Translations under genes and position numbers: made by a program
Notes under the pieces: model-generated
Told to the model about the DNA's origin: nothing
The model's database searches: none
Seen by the model: only the letters and a program-made list of their open reading frames with translations
NCBI GenBank assembly: GCA_900319005.1
Contig: ONMV01000001.1
Location: 124,001-188,000 of the forward strand
From: an uncultured Bacteroidales bacterium
Lineage (GTDB): Bacteria; Bacteroidota; Bacteroidia; Bacteroidales; Paludibacteraceae
DNA: 64,000 nt
Direction of reading: 5' to 3'
Part shown: positions 18,803 through 29,446 of the stretch, piece by piece
Layout: each line of letters begins with the position of its first letter
How positions within the stretch are numbered: the first letter of the stretch is position 1

Positions 18803-20461
18803 TTAGAGCTGTGCTCCAAGGACATTAAATGCCTTGTTGTCACGCTTAATGATCAAGTGACCATTATGGAGCACCTTGTTAGCTTTGATGTCGAAGATTA
18901 CTTGATCTACACCTTGAGAACCGGCACCTGCGGTGAAGGTAATAGTGGTGAACGCCAGGTCGTTGATGTTTCCGGCAGGATCCTCTACACTAACATTGAT
19001 GGTGTATTCTCTTCCTACCTCAAGGTTCTCTACGGTGTATGCACCATTCTTCGTGGTCCAGGTTCCTGTGAGGTCACCGGATACATAGAACGTCATATCA
19101 TCTACATCGTAGTAGTTATCCTCTACCTCGAAAGTGATTGTAGCGCTCGTGCTGCCCTCTGCACTCTCTACCGAGTAAGCGGTGATTTGCGGTGCTGCAA
19201 GGTCTACAGTGGTAAACTCAGGACCTTTTACATACTCAGAAGCATATGAGATATATTGGCCGTCATAGAGACCTGCAATCACAGCCCATGTGTATGTTCC
19301 CGGAGGCAGAATGGTACCGATTCCATATGCCTTAATCCATCCGCTGGATACTACTAAATCACCCTCTTTGTAACCCAATTCAGCCAGATAATCACCGGAC
19401 TTATAGTAAACCTCTACATTGAAGACAGTAGGAGGAGTAACTGAGGTCCATGTGAATACTACGGAGTCACCTATTTCCTCCAATACCTGTGCATTCAAAT
19501 TGGTCGGAGCATAATCGCTCGTTCCTACTGTGAAGACGAACTCCTCTTGCAATCCTGCAGGGTGACGATTCGATGTCAGAATTTGAGAAGAAACAGTATA
19601 AGTAGTTCCTTCCGTTACATTGATAGTTAGCGGTGAAGAAACCGGTTTGAGAGTATCGCCCTCTTGGTCATAGTTATTGTAAATAGCATTTCTTTCGCTA
19701 TCATAAACAACTACTTGCATCTGGAATACGGAGTCGTTGTAAACCTCCGGTACATCCCATGAGATAGTTGCAGTTGTGTTATCCAGAGCGATATCCGCCT
19801 TGAAGTTCGATGCTGAGAGCCATTCTACCATGAACGGAGCGTAATCATGCGCCTCGGTAACGGTACGATATGATCTATCATAGCCCTCAACCATGGCGAC
19901 ATATTTGCCCGGTTTAAGTGCGTAATAGTATTCACCGGTTTCTTCGTCTTGCTCAACAGCTGTTACGTGTTCCATCCATTGTTTTTTCCAAGATGCAACA
20001 ATTTCTGGATCTGCACCCTGCTCTTCTATATCCTTGTAGTTCATGCCATAGTTAAGAATCGCATCAGTCGGGAAAGAGAAAAGACCATAATTTCCTTGGG
20101 TAGCCAAGGTATCTACTGCATTGCCATAGAATGCACCTGCAGCAATATAGTATCCCTCCTCATTAAATATGGAGTAATCAAAAACTGCGCTCTTGCCTAA
20201 TTTGGCAATAAAGATAATATCCGAAGAGTAATATGCTTTCTGAGAAACACCATAGATCATGATTGTATCAGTAGTAGCCTGTTTAGCCTTCGGAGCGGCA
20301 ACTTTCAGCGACTTTACTGCCTGAAACTCTGTGTTGGGAGCTTGCACAACAGCAGACTGAATAATGTTAGATTTTGCAGCTTTCTGTACGGAAGCCACGG
20401 GAGCTGCGTTCATACTCAATGAGAGTAATGCAACACCTAAAAAAAGTACAATCTTTTTCAT
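18803..20461 (-). CDS. Secreted protein with fibronectin type III-like domains and sorting-type tail
   Basis: I do not recognise a named family over the whole 552 residues. A signal peptide (about 1-19) is followed by an Ala/Lys-rich linker and a beta-rich region. Two or three Fn3-like units follow (ATISWDVPEVYND near 240; VVFTWTSVTPPTVFNVEVYY near 345; ATITFEVEDNYYDVDD near 445). The last residues (NKVLHNGHLIIKRDNKAFNV) are the tail shared with other secreted proteins here. It is the last gene of the SusC operon, 30 bp from the LRR gene, and probably a surface-exposed binding component. Confidence 0.75.
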   Translation of the reverse strand: MKKIVLFLGVALLSLSMNAAPVASVQKAAKSNIIQSAVVQAPNTEFQAVKSLKVAAPKAKQATTDTIMIYGVSQKAYYSSDIIFIAKLGKSAVFDYSIFNEEGYYIAAGAFYGNAVDTLATQGNYGLFSFPTDAILNYGMNYKDIEEQGADPEIVASWKKQWMEHVTAVEQDEETGEYYYALKPGKYVAMVEGYDRSYRTVTEAHDYAPFMVEWLSASNFKADIALDNTTATISWDVPEVYNDSVFQMQVVVYDSERNAIYNNYDQEGDTLKPVSSPLTINVTEGTTYTVSSQILTSNRHPAGLQEEFVFTVGTSDYAPTNLNAQVLEEIGDSVVFTWTSVTPPTVFNVEVYYKSGDYLAELGYKEGDLVVSSGWIKAYGIGTILPPGTYTWAVIAGLYDGQYISYASEYVKGPEFTTVDLAAPQITAYSVESAEGSTSATITFEVEDNYYDVDDMTFYVSGDLTGTWTTKNGAYTVENLEVGREYTINVSVEDPAGNINDLAFTTITFTAGAGSQGVDQVIFDIKANKVLHNGHLIIKRDNKAFNVLGAQL

Positions 20462-20491
20462 AAGCTTTAAATTTTAATTTAGCAGATGTTT

Positions 20492-21952
20492 TTATTTTAA
20501 CTCGTTTCCGAGAATATCAAATTTCTTGTTATCGCGCAGGATGACTACCTGACCATTTTGGATCGCTTTGTGCGCTTTGCGAAGGTTGTTCTGTACCTCC
20601 TCTACGCCCTGAGGCGCGAAGAAACGTCCCCAATAAGTATCCGCTGCGTACTCGCTTTCATCGCCGCCTGCTACGTTTACGGTCATGGTGTTTTCTACAC
20701 CTTGGAATGTTTGTGCAAAGATGCGCGGCATACGTGCCGGTGCGTTCACTACACCTTTGGAGAGTTTCAGACAACCGGCAAATACGAAATTACCGATTTC
20801 TTTGGTGCCCTCGTGCAGCGTGACTGTAACCAGATTCGTGCAATCCTCAAAGGCATAATTACCGATTCCCTCTACTGAAGCAGGAATTTCGATGGAAGGC
20901 AAAGCGGTACAATCGCTGAATGCGTAGCCGTCGATGGTTGTCAATCCGTTCGGCAATACCACGTTGGTAATGTTTTCGCAAGCGCGGAAAGCAGACGGAC
21001 CGATGGCGGTTAGACCTGCGGGCAGATTGCTCAAGTCTTTAATCTTAGCGCAGTTCTTGAATGCCTCAAAATCAATGCGCTCTACCTTAGAGGGGAAGAC
21101 GAAGTTATTCAGTTCCTTGCAGTTCATGAAGAAATAGGCAGGAATCTCCTTCATATCATCCGGCAGAGTGACAGAAGATAGAGTGTCGCAGTCTGCAAAC
21201 AAGGCTTGTCCAAGACTTTGTACTCCGGCTGGGATGTCAATTGTTCGCAATACACGACATCCTCGGAATGACTGATTTCCAATCTCTTTAGGTACACCTA
21301 AGAAATTGATAGCCGTTACTCCTTCTTTAGAGTAGGTTATTTTATATGGTTTTTTGGTGTAATCTACTTGCTGTAGACCACCGCCCATACCATAGAACAT
21401 GTAGTCCGGAACGCGTTCTACTTCTGCGCCGATATTGACAGTACGCAGTTTATAGGCGGACCAGAACCGATCTGGAAAAGTCTCATCGTCCTCAGGGTAC
21501 ACATATTCACTATATGCCATGCTGCCAAAAGAGAATGGAGCGAATTCCGGCAATGTAAAATCTGCACAACGGATGGCATGATAGTTCACTTCTGCCAGAC
21601 TGTAGCAGTTCTCAAATGCCTTATTGCCAATATATTCAATTGAGGTCGGGATTGTGACAGAGGTGAGCTTGAAATTCTTGGAGAATGCTTGCTCGCCAAT
21701 ACCTACAACAGCATAAGTTTGACCCTCTACAACAATAGATGTCGGGATATTAATTGTATCTACGTAACTATCCTTGAAAGCGCCATACCATGTTCCTTGG
21801 TACGTTACTTCTACCGATTTCTTATTGTTTTTGGCTGTCACATCATTGTAATAAATGGTTTTGCCATCTCCATTCGCTACGGCAAAATCATGTGCTGCCA
21901 TCGTCATCGAGGCAGTCAGCATAAGGAGAAATATAGATAGTTTCTTATTCAT
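20492..21952 (-). CDS. Secreted BspA-type leucine-rich repeat protein
   Basis: A signal peptide (1-19) is followed by a long array of LRR_5 (BspA/TpLRR) units, for example SVTIPTSIEYIGNKAFENC and IEIPASVEGIGNYAFEDC, covering about 75-440. Such repeats usually mediate binding to host or other surface proteins. The C-terminal AHKAIQNGQVVILRDNKKF is the common sorting-type tail. It lies in the SusC operon with 29-30 bp spacings, so a role in capturing the substrate of that system is plausible but inferred. Confidence 0.88.
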   Translation of the reverse strand: MNKKLSIFLLMLTASMTMAAHDFAVANGDGKTIYYNDVTAKNNKKSVEVTYQGTWYGAFKDSYVDTINIPTSIVVEGQTYAVVGIGEQAFSKNFKLTSVTIPTSIEYIGNKAFENCYSLAEVNYHAIRCADFTLPEFAPFSFGSMAYSEYVYPEDDETFPDRFWSAYKLRTVNIGAEVERVPDYMFYGMGGGLQQVDYTKKPYKITYSKEGVTAINFLGVPKEIGNQSFRGCRVLRTIDIPAGVQSLGQALFADCDTLSSVTLPDDMKEIPAYFFMNCKELNNFVFPSKVERIDFEAFKNCAKIKDLSNLPAGLTAIGPSAFRACENITNVVLPNGLTTIDGYAFSDCTALPSIEIPASVEGIGNYAFEDCTNLVTVTLHEGTKEIGNFVFAGCLKLSKGVVNAPARMPRIFAQTFQGVENTMTVNVAGGDESEYAADTYWGRFFAPQGVEEVQNNLRKAHKAIQNGQVVILRDNKKFDILGNELK

Positions 21953-21981
21953 AATCTTCTTTTTCTTTATAATAACAACAA

Positions 21982-23274
21982 TTAGTGTGCCAAATGTAAT
22001 ACAATCGGATCTATTTGACGGGTAGCAGTAAGACCTTTAGAGGGTCTCCATGGGGTAGTGAGCGCCAAATCATATGTACCATTAAACAGCGGAACCAGAT
22101 CCAGCGAGCCATAGTTAACCAAGTTCTTGCGGGTAGCATGAGGCTCCGAATAAGTTAATTTCACGCTATGACGACCTTCTTCTGCCGTGAAATAATAGAT
22201 ATCGTAGTTAGTAGCCGCTTTGCCGCGGAGCGAGTAGTAAACATACAACTCATAACGACCATCAGCTGCTTTCTTCCATCCGTAGGATGCAATATAGGAG
22301 TTGGGCGCTACTGCTGAGATGTTTTGATTTACTACAGCTTCGGCTGCGTCAAACGTTGTGTTAATACCGTTTGCAAAACGCCATACTGAGCTGGCAGATA
22401 CCAACACATCCAGCGGATCGATGGTGATGTATGTATCCGGTGAAGTAGTGGACACCAGACGACTCTTATCTGCGCTCAAGAGGAAATACTCTCGCGGCAT
22501 GTTATGTGCGGAATCCAACTTGTCACCATTTATGTATATACCTTTTGGTGTGGTGATAAATCCAAAATACGAACCACCTCCTAAGGTATCTGCAGCATAA
22601 TCGAATGCGCGGAACTCATGGGTTCTGGCATTATACAAGGTCCAGTGCTGTTCGTCCTGGAAAAGGTCTAAAGTGTTCGCTTCTTCGAATAAGAATTCAT
22701 CCATTGCATGGATTTGGGCAAAATAGTCCTCCCAGTCCTGACCGGCTGCCATGGGGTACATACGAATATAACATCCGTTCTTCTTGCCCTTCAGCAGTTG
22801 GTAGTCCTCTTTCTCGTTGTATTCCAATACGAGAAATTCATAGTCGCCGCCGATACCTTCACCATCTGCGCCCCTAAGACCCAATTCCGGGTCAGGGTTG
22901 GAGTAGTAATGGAAGATACTATTAAATGTATTGAAAGTCAGTACACTACTATTATCGTTAATTACATCCCACATGCTGGTCTCTGTCTTGTAGAGTCCAT
23001 TCACTTCTCCGGCGATGGTTACTGTTCCATCTTCGCGGAACTTCATGATAAAAGTGTATCCTTTATGCTGAGCAGTATCCGAAGCAACAGGGTTCACGCG
23101 AGCGAAGTATTGCATCACCCAACCGTTCTCTGCTTTCATAAACTGCTCCATCAAAGCGGCGCGACGATGCTCCAAACGCACTACAGCTGTTTCGTCAAAC
23201 AGGTCATCTACACGGGGCGTACATGCTACCAGCACGATGCCCAGTATTAAGAGTATGATTTTTTGTATTTTCAT
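21982..23274 (-). CDS. DUF4302-type lipoprotein
   Basis: A 430-residue lipoprotein with lipobox VACT near residue 18. The features ENGWVMQYFARVNP, GYTFIMKFREDGTVTIA and FNSIFHYYSNPD fit the DUF4302 family of Bacteroidota, found with SusC/SusD and a zinc metallohydrolase lipoprotein. Its function is not known. The repeated appearance beside outer-membrane uptake genes suggests an accessory surface lipoprotein. It lies 34 bp downstream of the HExxH gene. Confidence 0.8.
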   Translation of the reverse strand: MKIQKIILLILGIVLVACTPRVDDLFDETAVVRLEHRRAALMEQFMKAENGWVMQYFARVNPVASDTAQHKGYTFIMKFREDGTVTIAGEVNGLYKTETSMWDVINDNSSVLTFNTFNSIFHYYSNPDPELGLRGADGEGIGGDYEFLVLEYNEKEDYQLLKGKKNGCYIRMYPMAAGQDWEDYFAQIHAMDEFLFEEANTLDLFQDEQHWTLYNARTHEFRAFDYAADTLGGGSYFGFITTPKGIYINGDKLDSAHNMPREYFLLSADKSRLVSTTSPDTYITIDPLDVLVSASSVWRFANGINTTFDAAEAVVNQNISAVAPNSYIASYGWKKAADGRYELYVYYSLRGKAATNYDIYYFTAEEGRHSVKLTYSEPHATRKNLVNYGSLDLVPLFNGTYDLALTTPWRPSKGLTATRQIDPIVLHLAH

Positions 23275-23308
23275 TGTTTTCCTGATTATTTTGTTTGCAG
23301 AAACCGCC

Positions 23309-24277
23309 TTATTGGGCAGTACCGATTGTTAATACTTGATTACGCAGCGAGTCGATATTCATGTTCGCTTGACGGCGTTGTACTTCATTACGGAGCGAAT
23401 CCAAGTCGATATTCCAGTCATCGCGAAGCCAGTTGCGGCAGATTGCCAATTTCTGCTCAATGACTGCCGGGCCATCAATACCATCTTCATCTTTCTCCAA
23501 CTGATGGAGGGTGCCGTCGTCGTCTTGTTTCCAACCTTTAGCAGCATCGCTCATCATGCTTGCCCATTCATCATCTGTTTTAACGATATAGTTTGCAATA
23601 ATCTCTACGAAATCCTCGCGTTCCTGACTTGAACCGTAGTTGCCGGTGAAACCCAGACTGCGCGCCTCTTGCTCGCTGCGCTCCTCCCAACCGTTTGGCT
23701 TGTAAAAACCTGCGCTGATTGTACGGAACTCAGCAGGGTAGGTCTTCGTCTGGTGAAGAATATGCGAGAACTCGTGGTGCATCGTCTTGAAGTAAAACTC
23801 ATTAAGCGTGGATACGTTCGACGGGTCGATATAGTTGATGGCATGCAAGGTCACTTTCAAACCGCCTTGTGCTACACCTAAAGTTACAGAGCCGGTTGAG
23901 TTATGACCTGCTGAACCAATCAGACAGATGATACGCGGACCATATTGGCGGAGGAACTCATAACTCCCGGTTACCTCTTTATATACATCCCACCATAAGT
24001 ACTTAGCTAATACCGCCATGGTGATTGCGTTGTCATAAGTACAAGGTACCAGATTGAAGTCCATGTCCGAACTGATATCTTGCATCCGATAGCGGAACTC
24101 TACATTATATTCCTCCAGGAAATTCTTTTTGCAGAATGAATCCAATTGGAACGAGTAGGACGTAGGATCCAATTCCTCCTGCGTATTCGGGAAGATTGAT
24201 TCGGGATCCAATTTCTCATTGCAGGCGCTCAGTACAATACCTGCAAAAAGTATGATGATATAACATAATTTCTTCAT
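23309..24277 (-). CDS. Import-associated zinc metallohydrolase lipoprotein (HExxH)
   Basis: A 322-residue lipoprotein with lipobox LSAC at about residue 19. The motif HHEFSHILH provides the HExxH zinc site near residue 165; a downstream glutamate in EDFVEIIANY could be the third ligand. It matches the Bacteroidota family of putative zinc-binding metallopeptidase lipoproteins encoded beside SusC/SusD pairs. It probably processes the polymer before import; whether the substrate is peptide is inferred from the zincin fold. It lies 22 bp after susD. Confidence 0.85.
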   Translation of the reverse strand: MKKLCYIIILFAGIVLSACNEKLDPESIFPNTQEELDPTSYSFQLDSFCKKNFLEEYNVEFRYRMQDISSDMDFNLVPCTYDNAITMAVLAKYLWWDVYKEVTGSYEFLRQYGPRIICLIGSAGHNSTGSVTLGVAQGGLKVTLHAINYIDPSNVSTLNEFYFKTMHHEFSHILHQTKTYPAEFRTISAGFYKPNGWEERSEQEARSLGFTGNYGSSQEREDFVEIIANYIVKTDDEWASMMSDAAKGWKQDDDGTLHQLEKDEDGIDGPAVIEQKLAICRNWLRDDWNIDLDSLRNEVQRRQANMNIDSLRNQVLTIGTAQ

Positions 24278-24299
24278 TATTGTTTCCTTTCTGCTTAGT

Positions 24300-25964
24300 T
24301 TATTCCGGATCAGTCAATCGGCAACTTGTAGTTACCAATTGTGTGTTATCTGTAGTCTTTGTATTGAGCGATATATTCGGTGTCATTCCTGCTTCGATGA
24401 CAGACGCCGGTATTTGGATAGCGCGGCGAGGATCATCCCATTTCAGGATTTTCTCAGCTTCCATTCCTTGTTTATGACGTACTTCGATGCCATAACGCTT
24501 GATATCAAACCAGCGAAGACCTTCGTGGATGGTTTCCAAACGGCGGAAATGCAGCACGCAGTTGAGCCAATAGAACTGCTTTTGGTCAATGACCCAATCC
24601 GGACATATTTTAGAGCAGTTGAGACGTGTTACGATATTGATTTCCGTGCCACTCTCTGAGCGGTTACCACGATAGAAACTCTCAATCAGACTCTCGGTCA
24701 ACTCTTGCAGCGTCTCGGTAGTTCCTACTTTACGGCTGTCGTCCCATGTCTTCAAATCGGCTAACGCATTTGCGTAATCGTGTTTCATAATATATGCTTC
24801 AGCGCGGCAGAGGAGGGTCTCTTCTCCGGTGAATGTAGCATTTACGTTATGTGGAATTCCGATTCCTGCAATCTTATCGGAGTACTCGAAATACTCTCCG
24901 GAGTGTGCAAAGTAGAGACCATAGTTCTGGTCGGCGGTACGCAAACCTCCCACTTTGACATAGCAGGGGTGGAAGCGGAAACTCTGCCAAGTAGGTCCGG
25001 TTCCGTAAATAGAGGCACGTGAAGCCTGACGGTTACAAGCGTAACGTCCGCCTACAATAGAGCGATACACAGTTGAGTTGGTAGTAGTCAGCAGGAAATT
25101 GCTCGGCGATTGAGTATCCGAATAGGCATGCAAAAGAGATTCATAAGTTGCATAACTCTTTGACCAATATCCTGTACGCATACAACTCATAGGATTACTA
25201 CCTAATGCTAAAGTAGCATAATGGATGACTTTGTCATAATCGCGTTTATAGAGATAGAATCTGGTGGCAAATGCATATGCAGCCTGTTTGTTGAAGTGGT
25301 ATTTCGGCTGATCGTAATCATCCGAGATATTCTTCAAACCCTCTAAGAGGTCTTTCTCTATATTTGCATACAACTGGGTCAGCGTACCACGATCTGCATT
25401 GGAATAAACAACGCGCTCTGATACTGTCATGTAAGGTACACCTTGACTCATCTCGCTGAGTGCGGAGTCGCGGTATGGCATACAGAAAATATTAGCCAAT
25501 ACAAAATGGTTGTAAGCGCGACATATTAAAGCTTCCGCGCGTGATTTGGAGCAATCCACCGTCGAATCTTTCGCCTCGATGGTCTCCATTGCATCCAGAG
25601 CGTGGTTAGCTACAGCGATAGCATGGTAAGCACCGGACCAAATTCTGATGGGTGCATCACCATCGGTCTGGCTAGCCGAGTTGGTAGGTTCCCATGCGAA
25701 CGCTTCATTTTCGCACTGACCTTTGTTAACGCCCAAGTTATAACGCGTCCAGCTACCATCCTCCGAGTTGTTATCTACGATATTATCCGAACTCATTTCG
25801 CAAATCCAAGCGAAATCGGCATTTGAATAGGCGGTTGCTAATAGTTTGTTTACTTGTGCTACCGTCTTGATGTCTGTACGGTTATCGGGTTCTTTGTCCA
25901 AAAAACCGCAACCGCTCAGTATTACTGATGCCAATGCAAGTATGTAAAATATCTTCTTATTCAT
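24300..25964 (-). CDS. SusD/RagB family nutrient-binding lipoprotein
   Basis: The surface lipoprotein that works as a lid on the SusC channel and binds the substrate. The lipobox is LSGC near residue 19, followed by FLDKEPDNRTDIKT, typical of the mature N-terminus. TPR-like helices follow (ALICRAYNHFVLANIF, TRFYLYKRDYDKVIHYA), and the C-terminal ETIHEGLRWFDIKRYG is a SusD hallmark. At 554 residues it is full length. It lies 31 bp downstream of the SusC gene. Confidence 0.95.
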   Translation of the reverse strand: MNKKIFYILALASVILSGCGFLDKEPDNRTDIKTVAQVNKLLATAYSNADFAWICEMSSDNIVDNNSEDGSWTRYNLGVNKGQCENEAFAWEPTNSASQTDGDAPIRIWSGAYHAIAVANHALDAMETIEAKDSTVDCSKSRAEALICRAYNHFVLANIFCMPYRDSALSEMSQGVPYMTVSERVVYSNADRGTLTQLYANIEKDLLEGLKNISDDYDQPKYHFNKQAAYAFATRFYLYKRDYDKVIHYATLALGSNPMSCMRTGYWSKSYATYESLLHAYSDTQSPSNFLLTTTNSTVYRSIVGGRYACNRQASRASIYGTGPTWQSFRFHPCYVKVGGLRTADQNYGLYFAHSGEYFEYSDKIAGIGIPHNVNATFTGEETLLCRAEAYIMKHDYANALADLKTWDDSRKVGTTETLQELTESLIESFYRGNRSESGTEINIVTRLNCSKICPDWVIDQKQFYWLNCVLHFRRLETIHEGLRWFDIKRYGIEVRHKQGMEAEKILKWDDPRRAIQIPASVIEAGMTPNISLNTKTTDNTQLVTTSCRLTDPE

Positions 25965-25995
25965 ATTTCTTTCTATTTGATAGTCAACGCGTTAA

Positions 25996-28900
25996 TTAAA
26001 ATCCGGCACGGATGGTTAATGTGAATTGTTTTGCCATCGGGGTTGCTACACCTCCCGAGTTGAAGAACTCAGGATCCTGGCCGTTCAACTTCTTATCCGA
26101 GTAGATGAGGAAGGGGTTGGTAACCTGGAACTTACAACTGAAACTATTCAATTTTACGTTCTCCAGATATTTCTTCGGAATCTCGTACATGAGCGAGATC
26201 TCTTTCATACGAATGAAATCACCTTTTGCTACACGCTCTGTAGAATAGTTATAGGCGTTGTATGCTGTTGCCAAGTCATAGGAACCATAAGTCTTCTGCT
26301 GTCGTGTAGATGCGATGACCGGAATATTGGTGATTTTCTCGTCGCCCGGCATGGTCCAGCGGTTACGGAAGTCACGCGGGAGTGCTGTCAAATCGTCATA
26401 CGAAGAACTGAAGATCGGATCCAGACGTACTACGTTTCCAAACGAATACGTCATGAATATATTGAGGGTAAAGCCTTTCCAAGAGAGGAGGTTACCAAAA
26501 CCACCGGTGATGGTCGGGTCGGTAGGACCTTCATATTTGAGGAAGTCCGTTTTCTCAATCTCCTGGAAGTTGATATCCGTTACAGTCAATTCGCCATCTT
26601 GGTTGATGAAAGTAGGCAGACCCTCGTCATTGAGTCCCATGAAAGGAATAGAGAACAAAGCACGTACCGGATAACCTTGACGGGCATAACCCGAACCGGT
26701 TACGAGACTCATCACATTCACACGCGAATCCAGTTTGGTAATACGGTTATTGGTGTAAGAGAAGGTAAAGTCCGTGGTCCATTTGAAGGCACCCGGTTGA
26801 TCACCCAATTTAATATTGAGTGTAGAAAGCGTAATCTCCACACCCGATGATTTCATCGTTGCAACGTTTGCATACTTCATACTCTCACCACCGATACCTG
26901 TTGTATAAGTCGGGCCAATGAGGTCGAAGTTGTTACGATAGTAACCATCGATATCCAAGTTAATACGGTTCTTGATAAATCCAAGGCTGGCACCCACGTT
27001 TAACTCATATTTCTTCTCGTATGTCAATTCTGAGTTACCTAAACGATACAGATCGATACCAATTTCCTGTGCTGCTGCATTCGGACGCCAGAGGGTGGTT
27101 GCCATGAAGGCGGGTTCAGAGTACGAATAGCCGTAAGGACAGCGGTCTGCGGTAAGCGAGTAGCTGGCTTTGAGGGTTGCATTGGACAGAATGTGTCGTG
27201 CAGGCTCATACCACTCTTCCTCGTGCGCGTTCCAACTGACACCCACGTTCCACGTAGGCAACCAACGTGCGCTACGGCTCTTACCCAATCCGTTGGTGCC
27301 CTCATAACGACCGGTCAAGTTGATGTTGTAACGGCCTAAGTATGAGTAGGTTCCGGTAGCGAAGAATGCCATAGAACGGGAGTAGCGCCATGTGTTAGCG
27401 TAGTACGCACCGCCTTCCTCTACCTGCTGCTTGAAGAGCTTGTAGTCGATAAACGGCGTGCCTCCATCGTCATAGCAGAATCCCCAACCATCGAATGAAA
27501 TAGTGTTACGGTCGGTAGTGTTCAACTCCATACCGGCGAAGAAGTTGAGGATATGTTTCTCCTTGATAGAGGTGTTATAAGTTGCAGAGATACGCAAGTC
27601 AAACTGCGACATCTTGTATTGGTTGAGGAAATACATACCGCCTTTTGGAAGTATGGTTTCTTTGAGCGCATTCTCATCATCCGGGTCGGCATACAAGAAG
27701 GGGTTCGCGTCGCGAATCGTAGCGTCTTCGGGATCGATACCGGCACGATAAGCACGCGCCTGGTTGGATTGATCTTTTACAAAGTGCTCATTTGTAGAGC
27801 TTTGGAAACGATATGCAGCCAAAGCGGAGAAGCTCAAACCTTTAATTGGCTTGTAGGTCAACTCTCCTTGGAACTTCACATCGGTAACGCCTAACTCAAT
27901 ATAGTTGTTTTTCAACTCATCAAAGATGTTGAAATCGCAATAGTTACGCGTGTAACTTTGGTTTGGATCCAATGCACGCGAGGCATTGATCGCGTAACTA
28001 TAGGGGTTAATATCGAAGTCACGTTTCACCTCACCTGTTACTACATCCGGGTTCTGGGAGAGCGTACCGGGTGCTTTTTGCTTACGATAGGAGTCGGAAG
28101 TCAAGAGCGTCAAGGTCAATTTCTTGGTAATGTCAAATGAAGCGTTGGCATTGACCGTGTAACGCTGTACGTCGCTCGAACGCGTCCATCCCGGATCGTA
28201 CATAGCCGACATAGAGGTGTAGAAACGCGCTTTCTCAGTACCACCGGATATACTGATGGAGTGGTTCTGCATCAGTGTGTTCTGGAACAAGAGGTCAAAC
28301 CAGTCCGTATTACGGTACTCCGCCTGACGCAGATAGGTGTTGCGAGCGTACTCGGTGTTTGCCAGACCGAATGTACCATCTCCGTTATAGGAGTTGATCA
28401 ATTGGTACATCTTACCATATATACCGGAAGTACTGGATTTAGCCAAGTTAGCGAACTCAAGCCAACCTTTCTTCTCCATCTCGCGATAGATATTCATCTG
28501 CTCCTGCGAGTTACTGATATTAAACTCACGGTAGTTCGGTTTGAGACGCATGGTAAACTCACCGGTATAGTTGATCTTGGTGTGTCCGGCTTGTCCTTTC
28601 TTGGTGGTTACGACGATGACACCCGCCATAGCACGTGCACCATAGATAGAAGTAGCGGAACCATCCTTGAGGATCTGGAAACTCTCGATATCATCGGCGT
28701 TCAGACCTGCGATTGCAGAGGAGATCAGCGTCACAGCATCACCCGAAGAGAGGGACTCGGCGTCCACCTCTACGGCGTCCTCCATAATCACACCGTCCAC
28801 CACCCAAAGCGGCTTAGATGAACCATAGATGGAAGTAGCTCCACGCATTTTGATCTTCGGGGCGGTACCGAACGTACCGCTGACGTTCTGGACACTGACA

Positions 28901-29331
28901 CCGGCAGCACGACCTTCGAGCGAACGGCTGATATCGGCGATACCATCCAGTTTGCTCTTCTCGGCATCGATACGGGTAGTAGAACCGGTGTTGAGACGTT
29001 TGTCTTGCTGGTACATACCGGTGACTACCACTTCTTCGATCTGTTGCGACTCGGTTTGCAGAGTCACTTTCATGTTGGGTTTAGCAGGGACTGTCACAGT
29101 CTTGTAACCCAGATAAGAGATGACCAGAGATTTCTTTCCATCCGGAACATTCAGCTCGAACTGGCCATCAAAGTCTGTTACGGTACCGATCGTCGTACCC
29201 TCCACAACAACGTTGGCACCGATGGCGCCTTCTCCCGTCTCGTCGAGTACGATACCCGTTACCCTCGTCTGCGCCCACAAGCCTACCGGCAGGAGGCACA
29301 TCCAGACTAACATTAAGTAAAATCGCTTCAT
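25996..29331 (-). CDS. SusC/RagA family TonB-linked outer membrane transporter
   Basis: An outer-membrane channel powered by TonB. A signal peptide (1-20) is followed by a carboxypeptidase-regulatory-like domain (about 22-95), a TonB-box-like EEVVVTG, the plug with WVVDGVIM and SIYGARAMAGVIVVTTKKG, and a 22-strand barrel to residue 1111. It is paired with a SusD gene, giving a complete import unit. RagAB systems take up oligopeptides and SusCD systems glycans; the metallohydrolase neighbour and the lack of glycosidases in this operon favour peptides, as an inference. The leader before the ATG is about 110 nt. Confidence 0.96.
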   Translation of the reverse strand: MKRFYLMLVWMCLLPVGLWAQTRVTGIVLDETGEGAIGANVVVEGTTIGTVTDFDGQFELNVPDGKKSLVISYLGYKTVTVPAKPNMKVTLQTESQQIEEVVVTGMYQQDKRLNTGSTTRIDAEKSKLDGIADISRSLEGRAAGVSVQNVSGTFGTAPKIKMRGATSIYGSSKPLWVVDGVIMEDAVEVDAESLSSGDAVTLISSAIAGLNADDIESFQILKDGSATSIYGARAMAGVIVVTTKKGQAGHTKINYTGEFTMRLKPNYREFNISNSQEQMNIYREMEKKGWLEFANLAKSSTSGIYGKMYQLINSYNGDGTFGLANTEYARNTYLRQAEYRNTDWFDLLFQNTLMQNHSISISGGTEKARFYTSMSAMYDPGWTRSSDVQRYTVNANASFDITKKLTLTLLTSDSYRKQKAPGTLSQNPDVVTGEVKRDFDINPYSYAINASRALDPNQSYTRNYCDFNIFDELKNNYIELGVTDVKFQGELTYKPIKGLSFSALAAYRFQSSTNEHFVKDQSNQARAYRAGIDPEDATIRDANPFLYADPDDENALKETILPKGGMYFLNQYKMSQFDLRISATYNTSIKEKHILNFFAGMELNTTDRNTISFDGWGFCYDDGGTPFIDYKLFKQQVEEGGAYYANTWRYSRSMAFFATGTYSYLGRYNINLTGRYEGTNGLGKSRSARWLPTWNVGVSWNAHEEEWYEPARHILSNATLKASYSLTADRCPYGYSYSEPAFMATTLWRPNAAAQEIGIDLYRLGNSELTYEKKYELNVGASLGFIKNRINLDIDGYYRNNFDLIGPTYTTGIGGESMKYANVATMKSSGVEITLSTLNIKLGDQPGAFKWTTDFTFSYTNNRITKLDSRVNVMSLVTGSGYARQGYPVRALFSIPFMGLNDEGLPTFINQDGELTVTDINFQEIEKTDFLKYEGPTDPTITGGFGNLLSWKGFTLNIFMTYSFGNVVRLDPIFSSSYDDLTALPRDFRNRWTMPGDEKITNIPVIASTRQQKTYGSYDLATAYNAYNYSTERVAKGDFIRMKEISLMYEIPKKYLENVKLNSFSCKFQVTNPFLIYSDKKLNGQDPEFFNSGGVATPMAKQFTLTIRAGF

Positions 29332-29446
29332 TATTATTGTTTGTTATTTAATTTTCCTTATTTGTTTTGCATGTTTCCGTTCATTCTAAACGCGCGTACA
29401 GGTATATAATAAGGTAAACGCATACGCGTACAGACGAAAAAGCGTG

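Noticed and set aside
26026-26850. 274-codon + strand frame
   Set aside because: It is antisense to the end of the SusC barrel and shows no family features.
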